DNA from: Coleophoma eucalyptorum
Taxonomy: Eukaryota; Ascomycota; Leotiomycetes; Helotiales; Dermateaceae
Length of the DNA stretch: 64,000 nt
Direction: 5' to 3'
NCBI GenBank assembly: GCA_026120035.1
Contig: JALRME010000021.1
Span: forward strand, 372,001-436,000
This document shows, piece by piece, positions 48,389 through 60,293 of the stretch (position 1 is the stretch's first letter; the number at the start of each line of letters is the position of its first letter). A program made the position numbers and the translations under genes. The notes beneath the pieces are model-generated. The model was not told the DNA's origin and did no database searches. It saw nothing but the letters and a program-made list of their open reading frames with translations.

Positions 48389-49255
48389 ATGCCTTCCTCA
48401 ACCACAGCTTTCAATGGAGAGAAATCTCTCGCAGGAAAGGTAATTCTCATCACTGGCTCAGGCCGTGGTCTTGGACGTGGAATAGCATTGGAACTTGGCC
48501 AACGTGGTGCATCGATCGTTGTCAACTATGCCAACAGCACCAAGTCTGCCGAGTCTTTAGTCCAGGAAATCGAGCTATCCGGCAGCAAGGCCTTCGCCAT
48601 CAAGGCCGACGTTTCTAAGGCTAAGGAGGTCGCCCGCCTGTTCAAGGAAGCTAAGGAACACTTTGGAAAATTAGATATGGTTGTTTCAAACTCAGGAACC
48701 GAATCATTCAAGCCCGAAGAAGAAGTCACAGAAGAAGATTACGACCGTGTGTTTGGCTTGAACACCAGAGCCCAATTCTTCGTTGCTCAACAGGCCTACA
48801 TTAACCTCGAGCAAGGCGGCCGAATCGTCCTCACTTCATCCGTGGCAGCCCAGATGTCTGGTGTGCCAAACCACGCTCTGTACGCAGGAAGTAAAGCTGC
48901 AGTCGAGGGTTTCGTTCGCGCATTTGCAACTGATTGCGGCCACAAGGGCATTACAGTCAACGCCATTGCTCCTGGAGGCGTGAAGACTGATATGTTTGAA
49001 CAGTAAGTGAACGGCCTTACCTTGGCTAGAAGCGTGTGAGTTAACAGTGCGCGCAGAAACGCATGGCATTATGCTCCTGGAGCCACTATCGACACGCCTA
49101 TTGCCGATATTGAGAAGGGAATCGCAAGCTTGTGCCCACTAAACAGAGTTGCTGTCCCACAAGATATTGCAAGAGTTGTTGCCTTCCTGGGTCACCGTGA
49201 TTCGGAATGGATCAACGGTCAGATCCTCAAGCTCAGCGGTGGTTCAATCGCATAA
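48389..49255 (+). CDS. Tetra/trihydroxynaphthalene reductase-type SDR (DHN-melanin), 270 aa
   Basis: Exons 48389-49002 and 49057-49255 close to 270 residues, the usual length. Classical SDR features: TGSGRGLG (NADPH binding, 22-29), SNSGTES (100-106), and catalytic Ser151, Tyr165 and Lys169 (YAGSK). The stretch LTSSVAAQMSGVPNHALYAGSKAAVEGFVRAFATDCGHKGITVNAIAPGG with TDMFEQNAWHYAPGA is the hallmark of fungal naphthol reductases (BRN1/BRN2, ThnR, 4HNR), also close to versicolorin reductase. These enzymes reduce 1,3,6,8-tetrahydroxynaphthalene to scytalone and/or 1,3,8-trihydroxynaphthalene to vermelone with NADPH. Its position between two regulators and on the same arm as an NR-PKS supports the melanin role. 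Which of the two steps it favours cannot be told from sequence. Confidence 0.93.
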
Positions 49256-51209
49256 ACCAGAGTGGATAGAGCTGACTGTGTGGTGTGAGGGGCTTGCATT
49301 ATTGCAGATAAACAATACGAGCCTGGCGGATATATGGCGTCGGGGCAGGAAGATCTACAGGTCAACCGTGTGTGCGGTCGACGCCATGAACAAAGCTAGA
49401 TAGCAGTATACTACTGATCCCGCTTGTTTAAAAAGGATAGATTAGAGGCTGCTGGGGCAGAGTAATTTAATATTCTTTTATATGAACTCATTTCTGCAAA
49501 TTCGAGATTCTGAGAAACACTTGACGTGCCAAATTTATTCTGATATGGAAATACGCATTGAGTTGAGCACAGAGAGCGAGGTGTATTTTGGGAGGATGAG
49601 GGGAGGGGGAACAGTGTTGTCCAGGCGCGGCCGTTCTGTTGCCCCGTCCACCGCGCCTTGACAATAATCCTTGCCTTACTATCCAGGCTAGAAAATCATA
49701 CACCAAAGAGCGAGTGTGTAAGTGTGCAAGTGTCGCCAGAACGAAGCGAAACATGTAAGACTACTGCTGCTGCTGCTGGTCGAGCAAGTTCTGCAATTTG
49801 TTGACTACAGCCCAATCTAAAGAAATCTGTCGTGCCATTTCATTGTGCGCAGTGCCACACCAAACCCTGATACTGTCGTGATTGCCACCGATCTCCTCGC
49901 CGCTGCCAGATATATATGGCCTCGCGAATGAGTGTTCCCCAGGGCTAGCAGAACGGACCACACCCTATCATCTGTTGTCCAACGAGAGCACTGTCAGAGT
50001 TCAATGTTTCAATGATACACAATCGAGCCAATATCGGCCAGCCATTTCCAGCGCCATCCTAGCAAGCCTCCGGCCCTCCTCCCGTCGCAAATAAGCCCAG
50101 CCCCCAGGGCTGCAGGGAGGAGGTACCGAAGTGATGTCTTGCACATCCATGACGCTTATCTTATAGCACCGCTGTCGTGTGTATCTATGATCAGCAACCC
50201 TGGACCAAATCTCAACCATCATGTCCGAAGGACGAAGATCATTTTCGTCCTGCGATAATGTACTAGGGTTGGGGGGGGGGGCAGCTCCGTGATGTTCACA
50301 GGCTCCATCGCTGGATTAGGCACGGCAGGAAATGTACATGGTACTTTGAGGCCGATCTCAACCCTTTGAAGCCCAATCCATGTGCACGTCTGGCTACCGG
50401 AGAGCAAACCTTCGCCTACCGCAGCGTAGTACGCGCCCCAAAGGTTTGGCTTATCCCACCGAAGCAGTGTTTTTTTCTCTAGTGCCGCATCAATACATAC
50501 ATGAGTGCTGTACCAAGTCGTACGCCGATACACCAGTAACTCCGGTGGAGCCGCTGAGCGGGAGCGTTAGTCGCTCGAGCTTCCGCGCTTGGATGCTGCT
50601 GAACCCTGTTCCATACAGCTAAGCAAAGCCCATGTTCCCAAAATGGACTCCACCAGAAGCCATACCTCCCCGGGATTGCAATATCCCAGACTATTGTGTC
50701 CCTCCGCATATGTACGTATGATAGTTCATGATTGTTTTGTCCTTCATGGCCACTTACAGATACCTACATACCCGGGTCTGACTGATATTGCCGTAGCTTT
50801 GTTGCAGGTCTACACCCGCCTGGATTTCAAAGCCTCGACTGTTCACTTCCATATCAGATTCTCAAACACCGCTTGGGCTTTTGACATCACTTCCTCGCTT
50901 AGAGATTTGAAGCTTGAAACTCAAGAAAGCTCATAATCCTGCCTTTTACCTTCGTGAATCTTCAGTCGTGTGCAAGGACCTCAGTTTCCTATCAATCGCC
51001 AACTCTGTTCTAATCCTGGATCAGACTCACGAGTGGTGGCCTGCAGCTGCCGATTAGACCACCATCCATCCTCTGTGTCAAAATCTCTTGAAATAGCAGA
51101 GTGGCTTAGAGTCAATCTGACAGTCTCGACACAGGCACCCGTCACAGGTAATTATTCTTCTTAAAACAACCTACATCTCTTACACGCCCATCGACTGACC
51201 TTTGAAACA

Positions 51210-51230
51210 CTCAGTCCTCAGTCCTCAGTC
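51210..51230 (+). repeat. Three tandem copies of CTCAGTC in the leader of regulator B
   Basis: A 7 bp unit is repeated exactly three times about 150 bp before the start codon of the 51379 gene. Function unknown; it could be a regulatory site array or chance slippage. Confidence 0.7.
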
Positions 51231-51344
51231 TTCCCCATTTGACACATTCATGCGTTCATAACCATTACCACATCCCAATCTACCATTCCGATATTTGAAC
51301 GAAACATTTCACTATTATCAACACTATTCTTTCATCTTTGTTTG

Positions 51345-51360
51345 GAACGAACGAACGAAC
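51345..51360 (+). repeat. (GAAC)4 microsatellite just before the regulator B start codon
   Basis: Four exact GAAC units end 19 bp upstream of the ATG, so they lie in the 5' leader of the mRNA. Confidence 0.8.
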
Positions 51361-51378
51361 GAGCGGAACGAGGTCGAA

Positions 51379-53510
51379 ATGGTAAACACCGGTAAGCCAT
51401 CGAAGGGCTGCTACCTGTGTAGGGCTCGGCGCATCAAGGTAATTCATCTACCCCTCTCTTTCTAACTCTCCCCATGGCCCAGAAGGCTTCGCTAACACCA
51501 CTTTCACGATACAGTGTGACGAAGGAAAACCATCGTGTATGAGATGTCAAAAGTCCAAAAGAGTTTGTCCTGGATACAGAGATTCCTTCGAATTGAACCT
51601 TCGCGATGAAACGAAATCCACCAAACGAAAAGCCTCGAAGAGCCTGTCTATTCATGAGACTGGTTTAAAAGATGCCATGGAACAGTTAAGCACAAGTCCC
51701 GGCGAGTCAATGGTTGTGTTTGCGGACCCAGGTACAGGAAGCCCAGCTTGGGCAAGTTATATAGGTGACACTTCTCCGGACCACCTCAGTTATACCTACA
51801 ACACTATATCTGGATACTCGTACAACCATAACATGCCCATGTCGAGTCCTAGGGAACTGTCCACTCCAGTTGACCAACAAGCCTTCTCCTACTTTTTGTC
51901 CAACTTCGTATTGATTCCAGAACAGTCGCTATCGAGAGGCTTCTTCGACTTTCTTCTTCCGCTTCTCAAGGCAGAGCAGCCTGGGTCTCCATTGTCAACT
52001 GCTTTCTCAGCGGTTGCAATGGCAGCCTTCGGTGTACGGCCAAACTCAAGGTCCCTCTTGCCGCATGCGGATGCTTTTTACGTCAGAGCCTTGAAGCAAA
52101 TCAATACTGTTCTTCAACATCCCAAGCTGGCTCTCAAGGATTCAACACTCGCAGCGGTCCTGCTCCTGGGGTTCTATGAGGCGAGAGCAATTCTCTCGGA
52201 AGAAGCATACTGGTTTTTCTTTCTAACTTCATCACAGACACTTACATCTTCCCAGTTGACTGTAAAGGGATGGATCTCACATATCGAAGGAGCTGTAGCA
52301 TTAGTGAAGTCAAGAGGGAAAAAGCAAATGGAGACGCAGATAGGTCGCGATCTGTTCATGGCTATCAGAAGCCAAATGGTGAGCACATTCCATTCCCCAA
52401 GAGTTTACAAACACTAAGCAGTTCAGACCATGGTTGGTATTGCAAATTCCAAGTACGTGGATTGTGGAGTTGAATGGTGGATGGAAATGGCACCCCAAGA
52501 CGACGTTTCGAGGCGAATAAACGAACTCAACCTTCGCCTCGCAGACCTCCGAGCTGAAGCTGATTGCGTAATCTCATTATGTGCACGAACTGCTGCCAAT
52601 CTCGAGAAAGTGTTGAAGCTACTTCGAGATTGTGAAGCGCTGGAACAACAATACTCCGAATGGTTCGATACACTTCCCTCCCTTTGGAGGGCCAAGACCG
52701 TGGCATGGGTTGATTCGGTTCCTGAAGCTGAATTGCCAACTGCGAGTTGCCATCCCGGGAAAATTGATCTTTATTCGGAAATATGGATGGGTTCGCAGGT
52801 CGTGACTGCCTTGTCATCGCGTCTTTTTGTATGGAGTACAATCCTGCGATGCACGGCTTGGCTCTGTTCTCCCTTGGACTACAGAATTACTCCAGAGTAC
52901 ACTACTGCTGCGCGCATGTGTAGTCAGATGATCGAGGATATTGTTGCTAGTATTCCTTATTTCTTTGGCTGGAACTTCGAGACTGAGAACGTGCCTTCAA
53001 TGTCGCATTTTGCATCTGGAGATGACCATAAATCCACTCCCAAAGTTCTTGCGGGAGTCTTCACTTTATGGCCGATTTTTGCAGCAGCAACAAATGATTT
53101 TGCGAGTGAGAGCCAACGAACTTGGCTCCGTGGGAGACTACAATACATCGGGGAATCTATGGGAGTCAACCATGCAACTCTCCTGTTTCAAGTAAGTGAT
53201 TGCAGCAGTTATTGTGCCGTTTAATAATGACCCCACGACTAATGAGGTCCAGGCGTCGCAATTAAGACACCCTTCCATGTTCATCTTCAGAGATAGCATG
53301 AATCTTCCACCCTCTAATTGCAAGGTCCCTCTACCGCTGCAGCAGCGAAGTCCCACGACTTCAGAGTCCTCGATCGTCTCGCCCACATACCCGGAACCTA
53401 TGGACGAAGGATCCTGGCACTTAAAAGTACGAGAGGCGCTGATGGTACAGGCAAATCACCCACTGGACATGAACTCTGGAGAGAATTTTGCAGATTATAT
53501 AGCTGTTTGA
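51379..53510 (+). CDS. Zn2Cys6 transcription factor with fungal_trans_2-type domain (regulator B of the melanin-type locus), 648 aa
   Basis: Exons 51379-51438, 51515-52378, 52427-53191 and 53253-53510 close exactly to 648 residues. The N-terminus MVNTGKPSKGCYLCRARRIKCDE begins a zinc cluster of Cys11, 14, 21, 28, 31 and 38, followed by CPGYRDSFELNLRDE, the standard signature of the C6 regulators with a C-terminal fungal_trans_2 domain. That domain has FSYFLSNFVLIPEQSLSRGFFDFLLPLL, DSTLAAVLLLGFYEARAI and GWISHIEGAVALVKSRG. The tail (from about residue 565) is Ser/Thr/Pro-rich. The intron after AAG438 splits the zinc cluster. The gene lies between the reductase and the PKS, so control of melanin genes is the likeliest role; this rests on position only. 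Confidence 0.9.
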
Positions 53511-56500
53511 TTTCTATGCACGGATCCTAAGGATGCGGTGTTTGCCGCTTGGAATCTGAGAGAATTCCATTCGGGCTTGCGAGCAAGTCACGATTTCGCT
53601 CGCTTGGATCAACAATTCAAGCAACCAAGTGAACAGTTTTGCGAATGTAGCAGCATGTTTTGCATAGAGACCAAGCTTAGGACTCATACTGTACGGGAAT
53701 ACGGGCATCGCTTGCATCTGCTTTTTGTTTTCATGAGATTTGATCGGCGTTTAGAGAGCGTTAGGGGCAGGCACAGATCACCAACACGATGTCATGAAAT
53801 CATCAAGATGTATCAAGCTAGACGGATATCGGGTGATAGTTTTTAAGAATAGCAAGAATACCATTATACCAGTTATGACGAGTTCTTTCCCAAGTGTCCT
53901 CGACTTTTGTCACAGAAGGGTCAAAGCAATGGCCGTCATAGTTGATTTCGGCCGACCAGCGTCGCACGAAGCGCGGAGCCGATCACCTCAGAGCCAAGAG
54001 GCTGGTGGCTCTGGTGTACTACAGTGGATGAGCACATACACACACATAAGATGAGATGAGAAGGCCAGGCAGGATTGTCATCAAGCAGCCGTACCAGCTA
54101 CACATTCGCAAGCCCAAGCCGACCAGGACGGTCGTAATCGCAAGCCATGAGCACATCAATCAGCTAGGCAGGAAGTCCAAAGCTCCCACAAACCAGTAGG
54201 TTCTCACCGGTCGTATAGATCTGCGGTTAGATACTCTCGACTTCTGGTTTCCAACCCCATAGTATGGAGTTGAGTACAACGGCATTGTTTAAAATCCTCC
54301 GGCAAACTATTGATTTTGCTGCAATGGCTAGGATCCCCTGGGCGTTACATCACCATATAGGAGCAGCACCGCCGTTCTTAGTCCTTCACAGCACACAGGT
54401 TTGTGGACATCATATCGTTCCTCATCTTACTGGTTAGGAAGATCGGCCAGCTCTTGTCAGCTACATGCTACATAGTGAGCAGTGAGCTGGCAGTGACAGG
54501 CAAAGAAAGGCCTGCAGAAGCTAGTCAGAGAGAAGCCAAAATACACGCGCCGGCGCCATGGCTGCTGCAGAAGGGGCCCCCTCCGGTGGGAGAGACAAGG
54601 TAAGGCAGGCGAAGCAGGCAGGCAAGGTAAGGCAAAGGCATAGGCAAGGGCATGGGTCGGCAGCGCGCGATGGTACACAACGAAAAAGATTGGATCGTTG
54701 AGCTGCGGCATCAGGAACAGCAGGGTTGCAAAAGCTAGCAATGATCTGCATATGTTAATCTATTTCAGCAGCATCCACCAGGCTCGATTTAGGGGGGGGG
54801 GACCTAAACAAAAGCACACCCGGATTCCCAGTGCGTGGGCGATCTTAATCATTAATTTGTTATGATGATCATCTCTCGGGAAATCCAAAAGGCTCAAATA
54901 ACCATCTATTAATTACACTTACTTAAGACTCAGACCACCACCCCGCTTCCTCGCTCTTGCTCGCCTATACCCCTTGTTCGGCATCCCTGCCCCTTGCACC
55001 CAGCGCGCCGTGAGCATCCTGGAGAGCAAGGGGTTAAGCTTAAAAAAGACGGCTAAAAGGGACGATGTCCGGCTGGTGCGCGGAGCACGGAGGGTTATTC
55101 CAGGCCAGTGCCAGGAGCGTACCGTACAGTGCTGGCCGGTGCTGTACCGTCAGCAACTTTGGGTCTTGGCTCGCTGGCCGGTTGGACAAATAATAGCCCG
55201 GGTGGGTTCAAAGAAGCAAGCCTGACAAAAATCTCCGATCGATAATCCTGGAAGGGAATCAGCAGCGGTGCAGGCATGTTGACTCTGCATGTCCTGCACA
55301 GCGTAAGACCCGAAATGGACGGGGGAGGGAAGGGGAAAGGCTACCAATGGACTTGAAGCAATCCCGAACGTCTTTGTCGATGATATTCTCCTGTTGCACG
55401 GCGTGAGGGGCTTGCATATACGGGGCTGGCGACTTAACCCAATCTATATAGATTAGGCACAGGTACTAGAGGGATGAGCTGGAGCTGCCGTCTGTACGGT
55501 AAGTGATGACGACAACCGAAACGCAGAAACACAATCCGGCCGCGGTACCGTAGAGAGCGGTACAGAGGAGTAGAGGGCGGTACTGTCGGAGGGTTGGCTG
55601 GTGCAGGATGGTGCAGTGCAGCGCCGTGCAGTACAGGGCATGTACACTGGGTGATTTTCCTTGGCTACAATTAACTACACGACACGACATGACACAACGC
55701 AAGCATCACAGGATAAACGCACAGGATAGTCGTCAACACGACAGTACCACCCTGCGATGCATGCAAGGGAATTTGAAAGCCTTCCTGGTGCAGAGCGCCA
55801 GCTTAGCGTTGCCGGCGCCCGAGTACAGGACTGGCTTGACACATGGCGTTCTCGCCTGTTTTCTTGATTCAGCACCCGTACCAACTTAGTCCGCTCATCC
55901 GCGGCTGGTCATCGTCGGTCGTCGTCTAGCCGTAGCGTAGCCGTAGCCGTCCTCGTTCTCGTCACTGTTCTCGTCTTCGTCTGCCTTTCCATCCTTTTCT
56001 TACTTTCTTTCTTATCTGATGGCCTGATCTCACGCTGGATTGGGATACGTGCCTAGGTGCTCCCGCCCTTACTGTGTCCATTGTTCGCTCCAGTCATGCC
56101 TCCTGCTCTGCCCCCCTCTGCCCCGTCTCAACCGGGCTGTTGGTAAGACATTGCTCTTCAGACAAGCTTCACACCACCCCGTCAAGCTCAAGATAACGTC
56201 TATTTCCTTATCGGGCGACTCTTGACGTCAAACAACTGTGGTTCGTTGGCCTCACTTTCCCCCCTGCTCCGGTCGCCCCCCCTCCCTTCTCTCCTCCCCC
56301 CTCCCCCCTGCTTTGTCTTGAGCCTCACGACTCTGTCTGTATGGTCCTGGCTCTGTCCCGTTGCTTTCGTGGTACAGGAGGTGCCCTCCGTTACGCTATC
56401 ATTGATCCACCGTGACTTACTCGTGTGGCTGGGTGTCGGTAAGCACCTTATGGCTATCGCCGTGGATTGTCTCAGCAGAGTTGCAGACTCGGCTTGCTTT

Positions 56501-59500
56501 TCTTCAGATATTCTGGACGGGTGCACCACCACCAGCACCACCACCCTCATTGCACCACGCAAGGGGTTTTCCGGAGAAATATCACTCTGACTGGATCCAC
56601 GTGCCCGATAGGCAACCCTCTAACGCTATCAAGGCCGTGCTGTTTTTGTCGCCCTGAACCACAAGATTGTGTCGCTTCTGTTGGTGTGAAAGCCATGGGC
56701 CATTAGCCCAACGAGTGGCGCTATCAGTACCTGGGCATTGCTTAGATGGAGGTGTTCGTTGCTCTAGCAATGTCCCGCCTGGATACGAATGCGGCCGATG
56801 ATGACGTCTGCCCGCTCTCTTTGGCCGTAAAGACCTCGGCGAACCTTTGTTAGCAGCGCTGTCCCTCACGACGACTTCCCAGGGCGCTTCTTGAGATGCT
56901 GTTGCAGGGTTCGTTCCGACCGAGGGTTCACAGAACCACGGCATCAATATTGGCCTTCGGGTCTCAATTTCAAGAAAATGCACTCCGCCACTATCATGCA
57001 CTGTTTCACAGAATGCAGTTCAGAGCGGTCCGTTACGTGCTTGTTCGACTTTGCCCGCGCCTTGCATCTAGTTCCACGGGTTACAGAATTCGGTTATCTA
57101 CAGTCAAGATCTTGCCAAGCCTCGAGTCGAGATCTCGTCAAGCCCGAAAAGTATAGCTGCGTCAATTAATGTCACCATAGTGGGCACTCTCATGTCGCCT
57201 GGTCACTGATTCATTGATTGACTCAGCCACGCACTCTCCAATAAAGATACTCTACGCGTGGAACCCATTCCAAAATTGTTCCATTCTACAGGGTGCTACA
57301 GGAAGAGATTGCTCATGCCGTTGTCTCAGATCGAGGCAATAGAGTGCCCGGTACATCTTCGATGTTCATCTATTAAGGTGCCAGCCTTGTCCGACGGGAT
57401 AGGCAGCCATGGTAACATCCGTCGATATGCTTTCTCCTAAGCGAGCAAAGCCAATATCGAAACTCTGGCTGGAAAGTCTGTCTGTGAATCTTGAATGTTT
57501 CCCTCTCAATACCAAGATTAAGGCACCACCTGGGAAGTATCATAAACTGGCTGGCTGAGACTGGGATCACCAATAATTTATCATAGGTCATCTGCTTCTA
57601 CGCTGAGTTGTTACAGACCAAGAAATTGGGTTCGGTTTGTCGTACCATTGCCTGGGATTTTGCAGGATAGTGCAGACGAGAACTTATGCATCTATGAAAC
57701 CCCCTGTTCGATTTCGGCGACCTGGAGAGTCTGCTGGCAAAACCGTCGGCTGGTGCAGCAAAGTCTTATCTTACCAGTACGACAGGATATGGTAACAGCC
57801 CGAGGAGTGCATTCACGTCGACAACTTGCTGCACGTAAGTTGCCTATGCATCCAGTGATGGGCCGAGGTTAGTTTTCGAGATCTTCATCCACTATTGCGG
57901 ATTGCTCTCGTCAATCCTCGCCACTCTTTCATTCCACGATCACGATATTGCAGGGCGGGCTTGTCGTAAACCAACCTGTCAAAGTGAGCATCCCTATCTT
58001 CTTACACAATGGCATCCTCATCCCAAAAATGAGCCCCGGCCAAGGAGAGTATTCGTCCGAAGAGGACGAAAATCCCGTCTGATGCGGCAATTTTCTCGTC
58101 CCAACCATGAAGCCAGAAGAAGTAAGATATTCTTCCAAGAAATCAGAATCGATATATCATGCAGTAATATCTTAAGCCTGGTAACCCGAAATAGTAAGAT
58201 ATTCGTCCGAGTGCGGAGGAAGGGGGGTCGGCATGGAGTTGTGGCCGTAGAGTAGGACAACTCAGCAGCTCTTGGGGACTTAGGAAGGGCGATCAATCGC
58301 CTCGCTTATCACGATCAGCCAAGAGCCAGATATATGCAATAGATAAGTCTGACTTGGGCTCAGGAAATAGGCCCTGTCTCTCGTAAGGCAACTTATTCTT
58401 GTCTCGGCTTGCTAAGCGATAAGCTCACCACTGCCATCGCTTATGAGCTCCACCCCAGCAAACAATGCAACACTCGTCCGTAGAGCCTGGATGGGTAGTT
58501 TGCTCGTGTTGTAAAGGTGTGTGGGACAGAGAGGGCGTGTGTATGGTTGTGTTGGTGAGAGGGTAAGCAGCAACACATGTGTATGGTGCAAGCCATGCAT
58601 GATGACGGAGGCGCTTGCATCCGAGGAATCAGAGCCCACCTCTCAACGATATCACCGCCACTGCCTCTATATCGGCTTACCTTCTCGCCAATCCTGCCAT
58701 ACAAGAGCAGTACCTCGTTCGGGGTGAGTAAGGAAGTAAGCCAAAAGGCAATGTATGTATAGTCAGCACTAGAAATTATCCCCGGAAATTCCCCTCATGG
58801 CCCTTTCCAACGGTGTGGTAAAGCAACGTGGAATGCAGTAGGACAAATCCTTCAATTCAATTGTTTTTTTTTTTCTGTTTTTTTTTTATTTCAGTTTTGG
58901 CCTAGACTCTTCTTCATCCTCCCTGGGGGGAGGGGGGAGTGGAGAAGGAAGTCGTGCATTTGCATAGGCGATGAACTTGCATGTAGGATTCTTGCACGCA
59001 AAACCATCGCTAAGTTTCTCGCTTTCATCGTCGACCGACCACAGCGAACAACAACCCTATTCCTCCTGCTGTTGTGCTGCGCATAGCTCGGCGTGCTTTT
59101 CATGTGATATCATTCGAGTTTCTTCCCTCACCTACCCCCCCCCCCCCTTCCCCCAAAGATGGATCAAATTCCTTGCTGGAATGGAGTCAAGATGGGCTCA
59201 TCCATCCCCACCCACCACCATCCCTTCATCCCCCGCCTCTCCCAAAATCCTTCTCCCCCAATCCCCCACCCTATCTCCCTTCCCCTTCCTCCTCTACCGA
59301 TGCATTGCACTGCCTCTCCGCCCCGTGGAGTAAAATCCTTCTGAAGTTTATGCTTGTCATCATAACCATGTTCGGGGTTTGGGCTGAAAGAGGAAAAAAA
59401 AAAAAGTGACCACAAAATAGGCAGATAGGCAGACACAAGCCTTGAGTCGGTGCGGTGTAGTGCAGCTGGAAGGGAAATGCCGTGCCCATAATAATAACCA

Positions 59501-60293
59501 TCAGCAGCATCATCATAGTTTTTGCGCGCGCGAGCGCGCACCCTTTGTGGAATCCTATTTGTGGCTTGACTTGCCTGCTGCCTTTAGAGATGAGGGGGGG
59601 GGGGGGGAAGGAGGAATAAGCTGCGGTGACAAAGGCTCCGTGCCCGCAAAAAGCAACCCTGAGGAAAACAGATAATGGTGCTCGTAACAGGCTGGGGCTT
59701 GGGCACAACCAGTATGCTTGCATCATATGTCTGTCTGTCTTCCTGACTTGTTGTGTTTTCCTGCACAGCTCGAAGATAATAATAATCGAGTCATGCTATG
59801 TCATTCTATTGTGGCGAAGTTGGGCCTAAGGCGGAACTGACCTTCTCTCTGGCCAGGACTCTCACGAAGTGATCAGTTATGGGGAAGTAGAGTGATTTTG
59901 ATAAGTTGTTATTGCTATAACTAAGCTATGACTAGTATTAAGTTAAGGAGTGTCTTACACTGGCTCATTGACCACAAAGATATATGAAATAGAAACGCCC
60001 AAACATTGCGAGTCCCCAGAAAGACTGTATAAAAAACAAGACAAAGAAAAGTAAAATGACTCCGAAGATATCCGTGTGTAATCTAAACGTTCGCATGCTT
60101 TAAATTCAATCCCAACGATGCCCAAGAAAATGACAAAAGAAAAAAATGCTTCAGATGATTAACAATTTGGTGGCAAGTATACCGTGTACTCTTGCCTTCT
60201 ATCAGAGGACGCCGGCTGCCCATTAATTACCAACACAAGAAATACAAAACATTCTGGACCTTTCGTACTATCACAACATCCAAAGATGTAGAT
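53511..60293. other. 6.8 kb region without a convincing gene, rich in simple repeats; possible non-coding transcript
   Basis: Between the 3' end of regulator B and the 3' end of the PKS no frame on either strand has a recognisable domain, and the longest ones (about 150 codons) are compositionally biased. From about 54500 to 59700 the sequence is not AT-rich like other gaps and holds many tracts: GGCAA/GGCAG repeats (about 54601-54660), G10 (54792-54801), CGTCGT and CCGTAG repeats (about 55910-55960), long pyrimidine tracts on the plus strand (55950-56010 and 56260-56320), T11 and T10 (58864-58887), C13 (59135-59147) and G14 (59594-59607). Plus-strand pyrimidine tracts of this kind normally precede fungal transcription starts, so a plus-strand non-coding RNA is conceivable. 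Confidence 0.5.
58123..58209 (+). repeat. Pair of 15-bp direct repeats (gtaagatattcNtcc), 72 bp apart
   Basis: The copies at 58123-58137 and 58195-58209 differ at one position. A related AGTATTCGTCCGA lies at 58048-58060, and the inverse TAATATCTTA falls between the two main copies (about 58166-58175). The clustering suggests a small repeat family or binding-site array. Confidence 0.5.

Larger units (their letters stand above)
49256..51378. other. Intergenic region upstream of regulator B
   Basis: 2.1 kb without a supported gene. Contains a (CTG)5-like run near 49764-49778 and a G11 run at 50271-50281. The last 170 bases are a repeat-bearing leader of regulator B (see separate entries). Confidence 0.5.

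Noticed and set aside
56222..56590. 122-codon plus-strand frame rich in Leu, Pro and Ser
   Set aside because: Begins with a non-ATG codon, sits on a pyrimidine tract, and both strands are open; low-complexity artefact.
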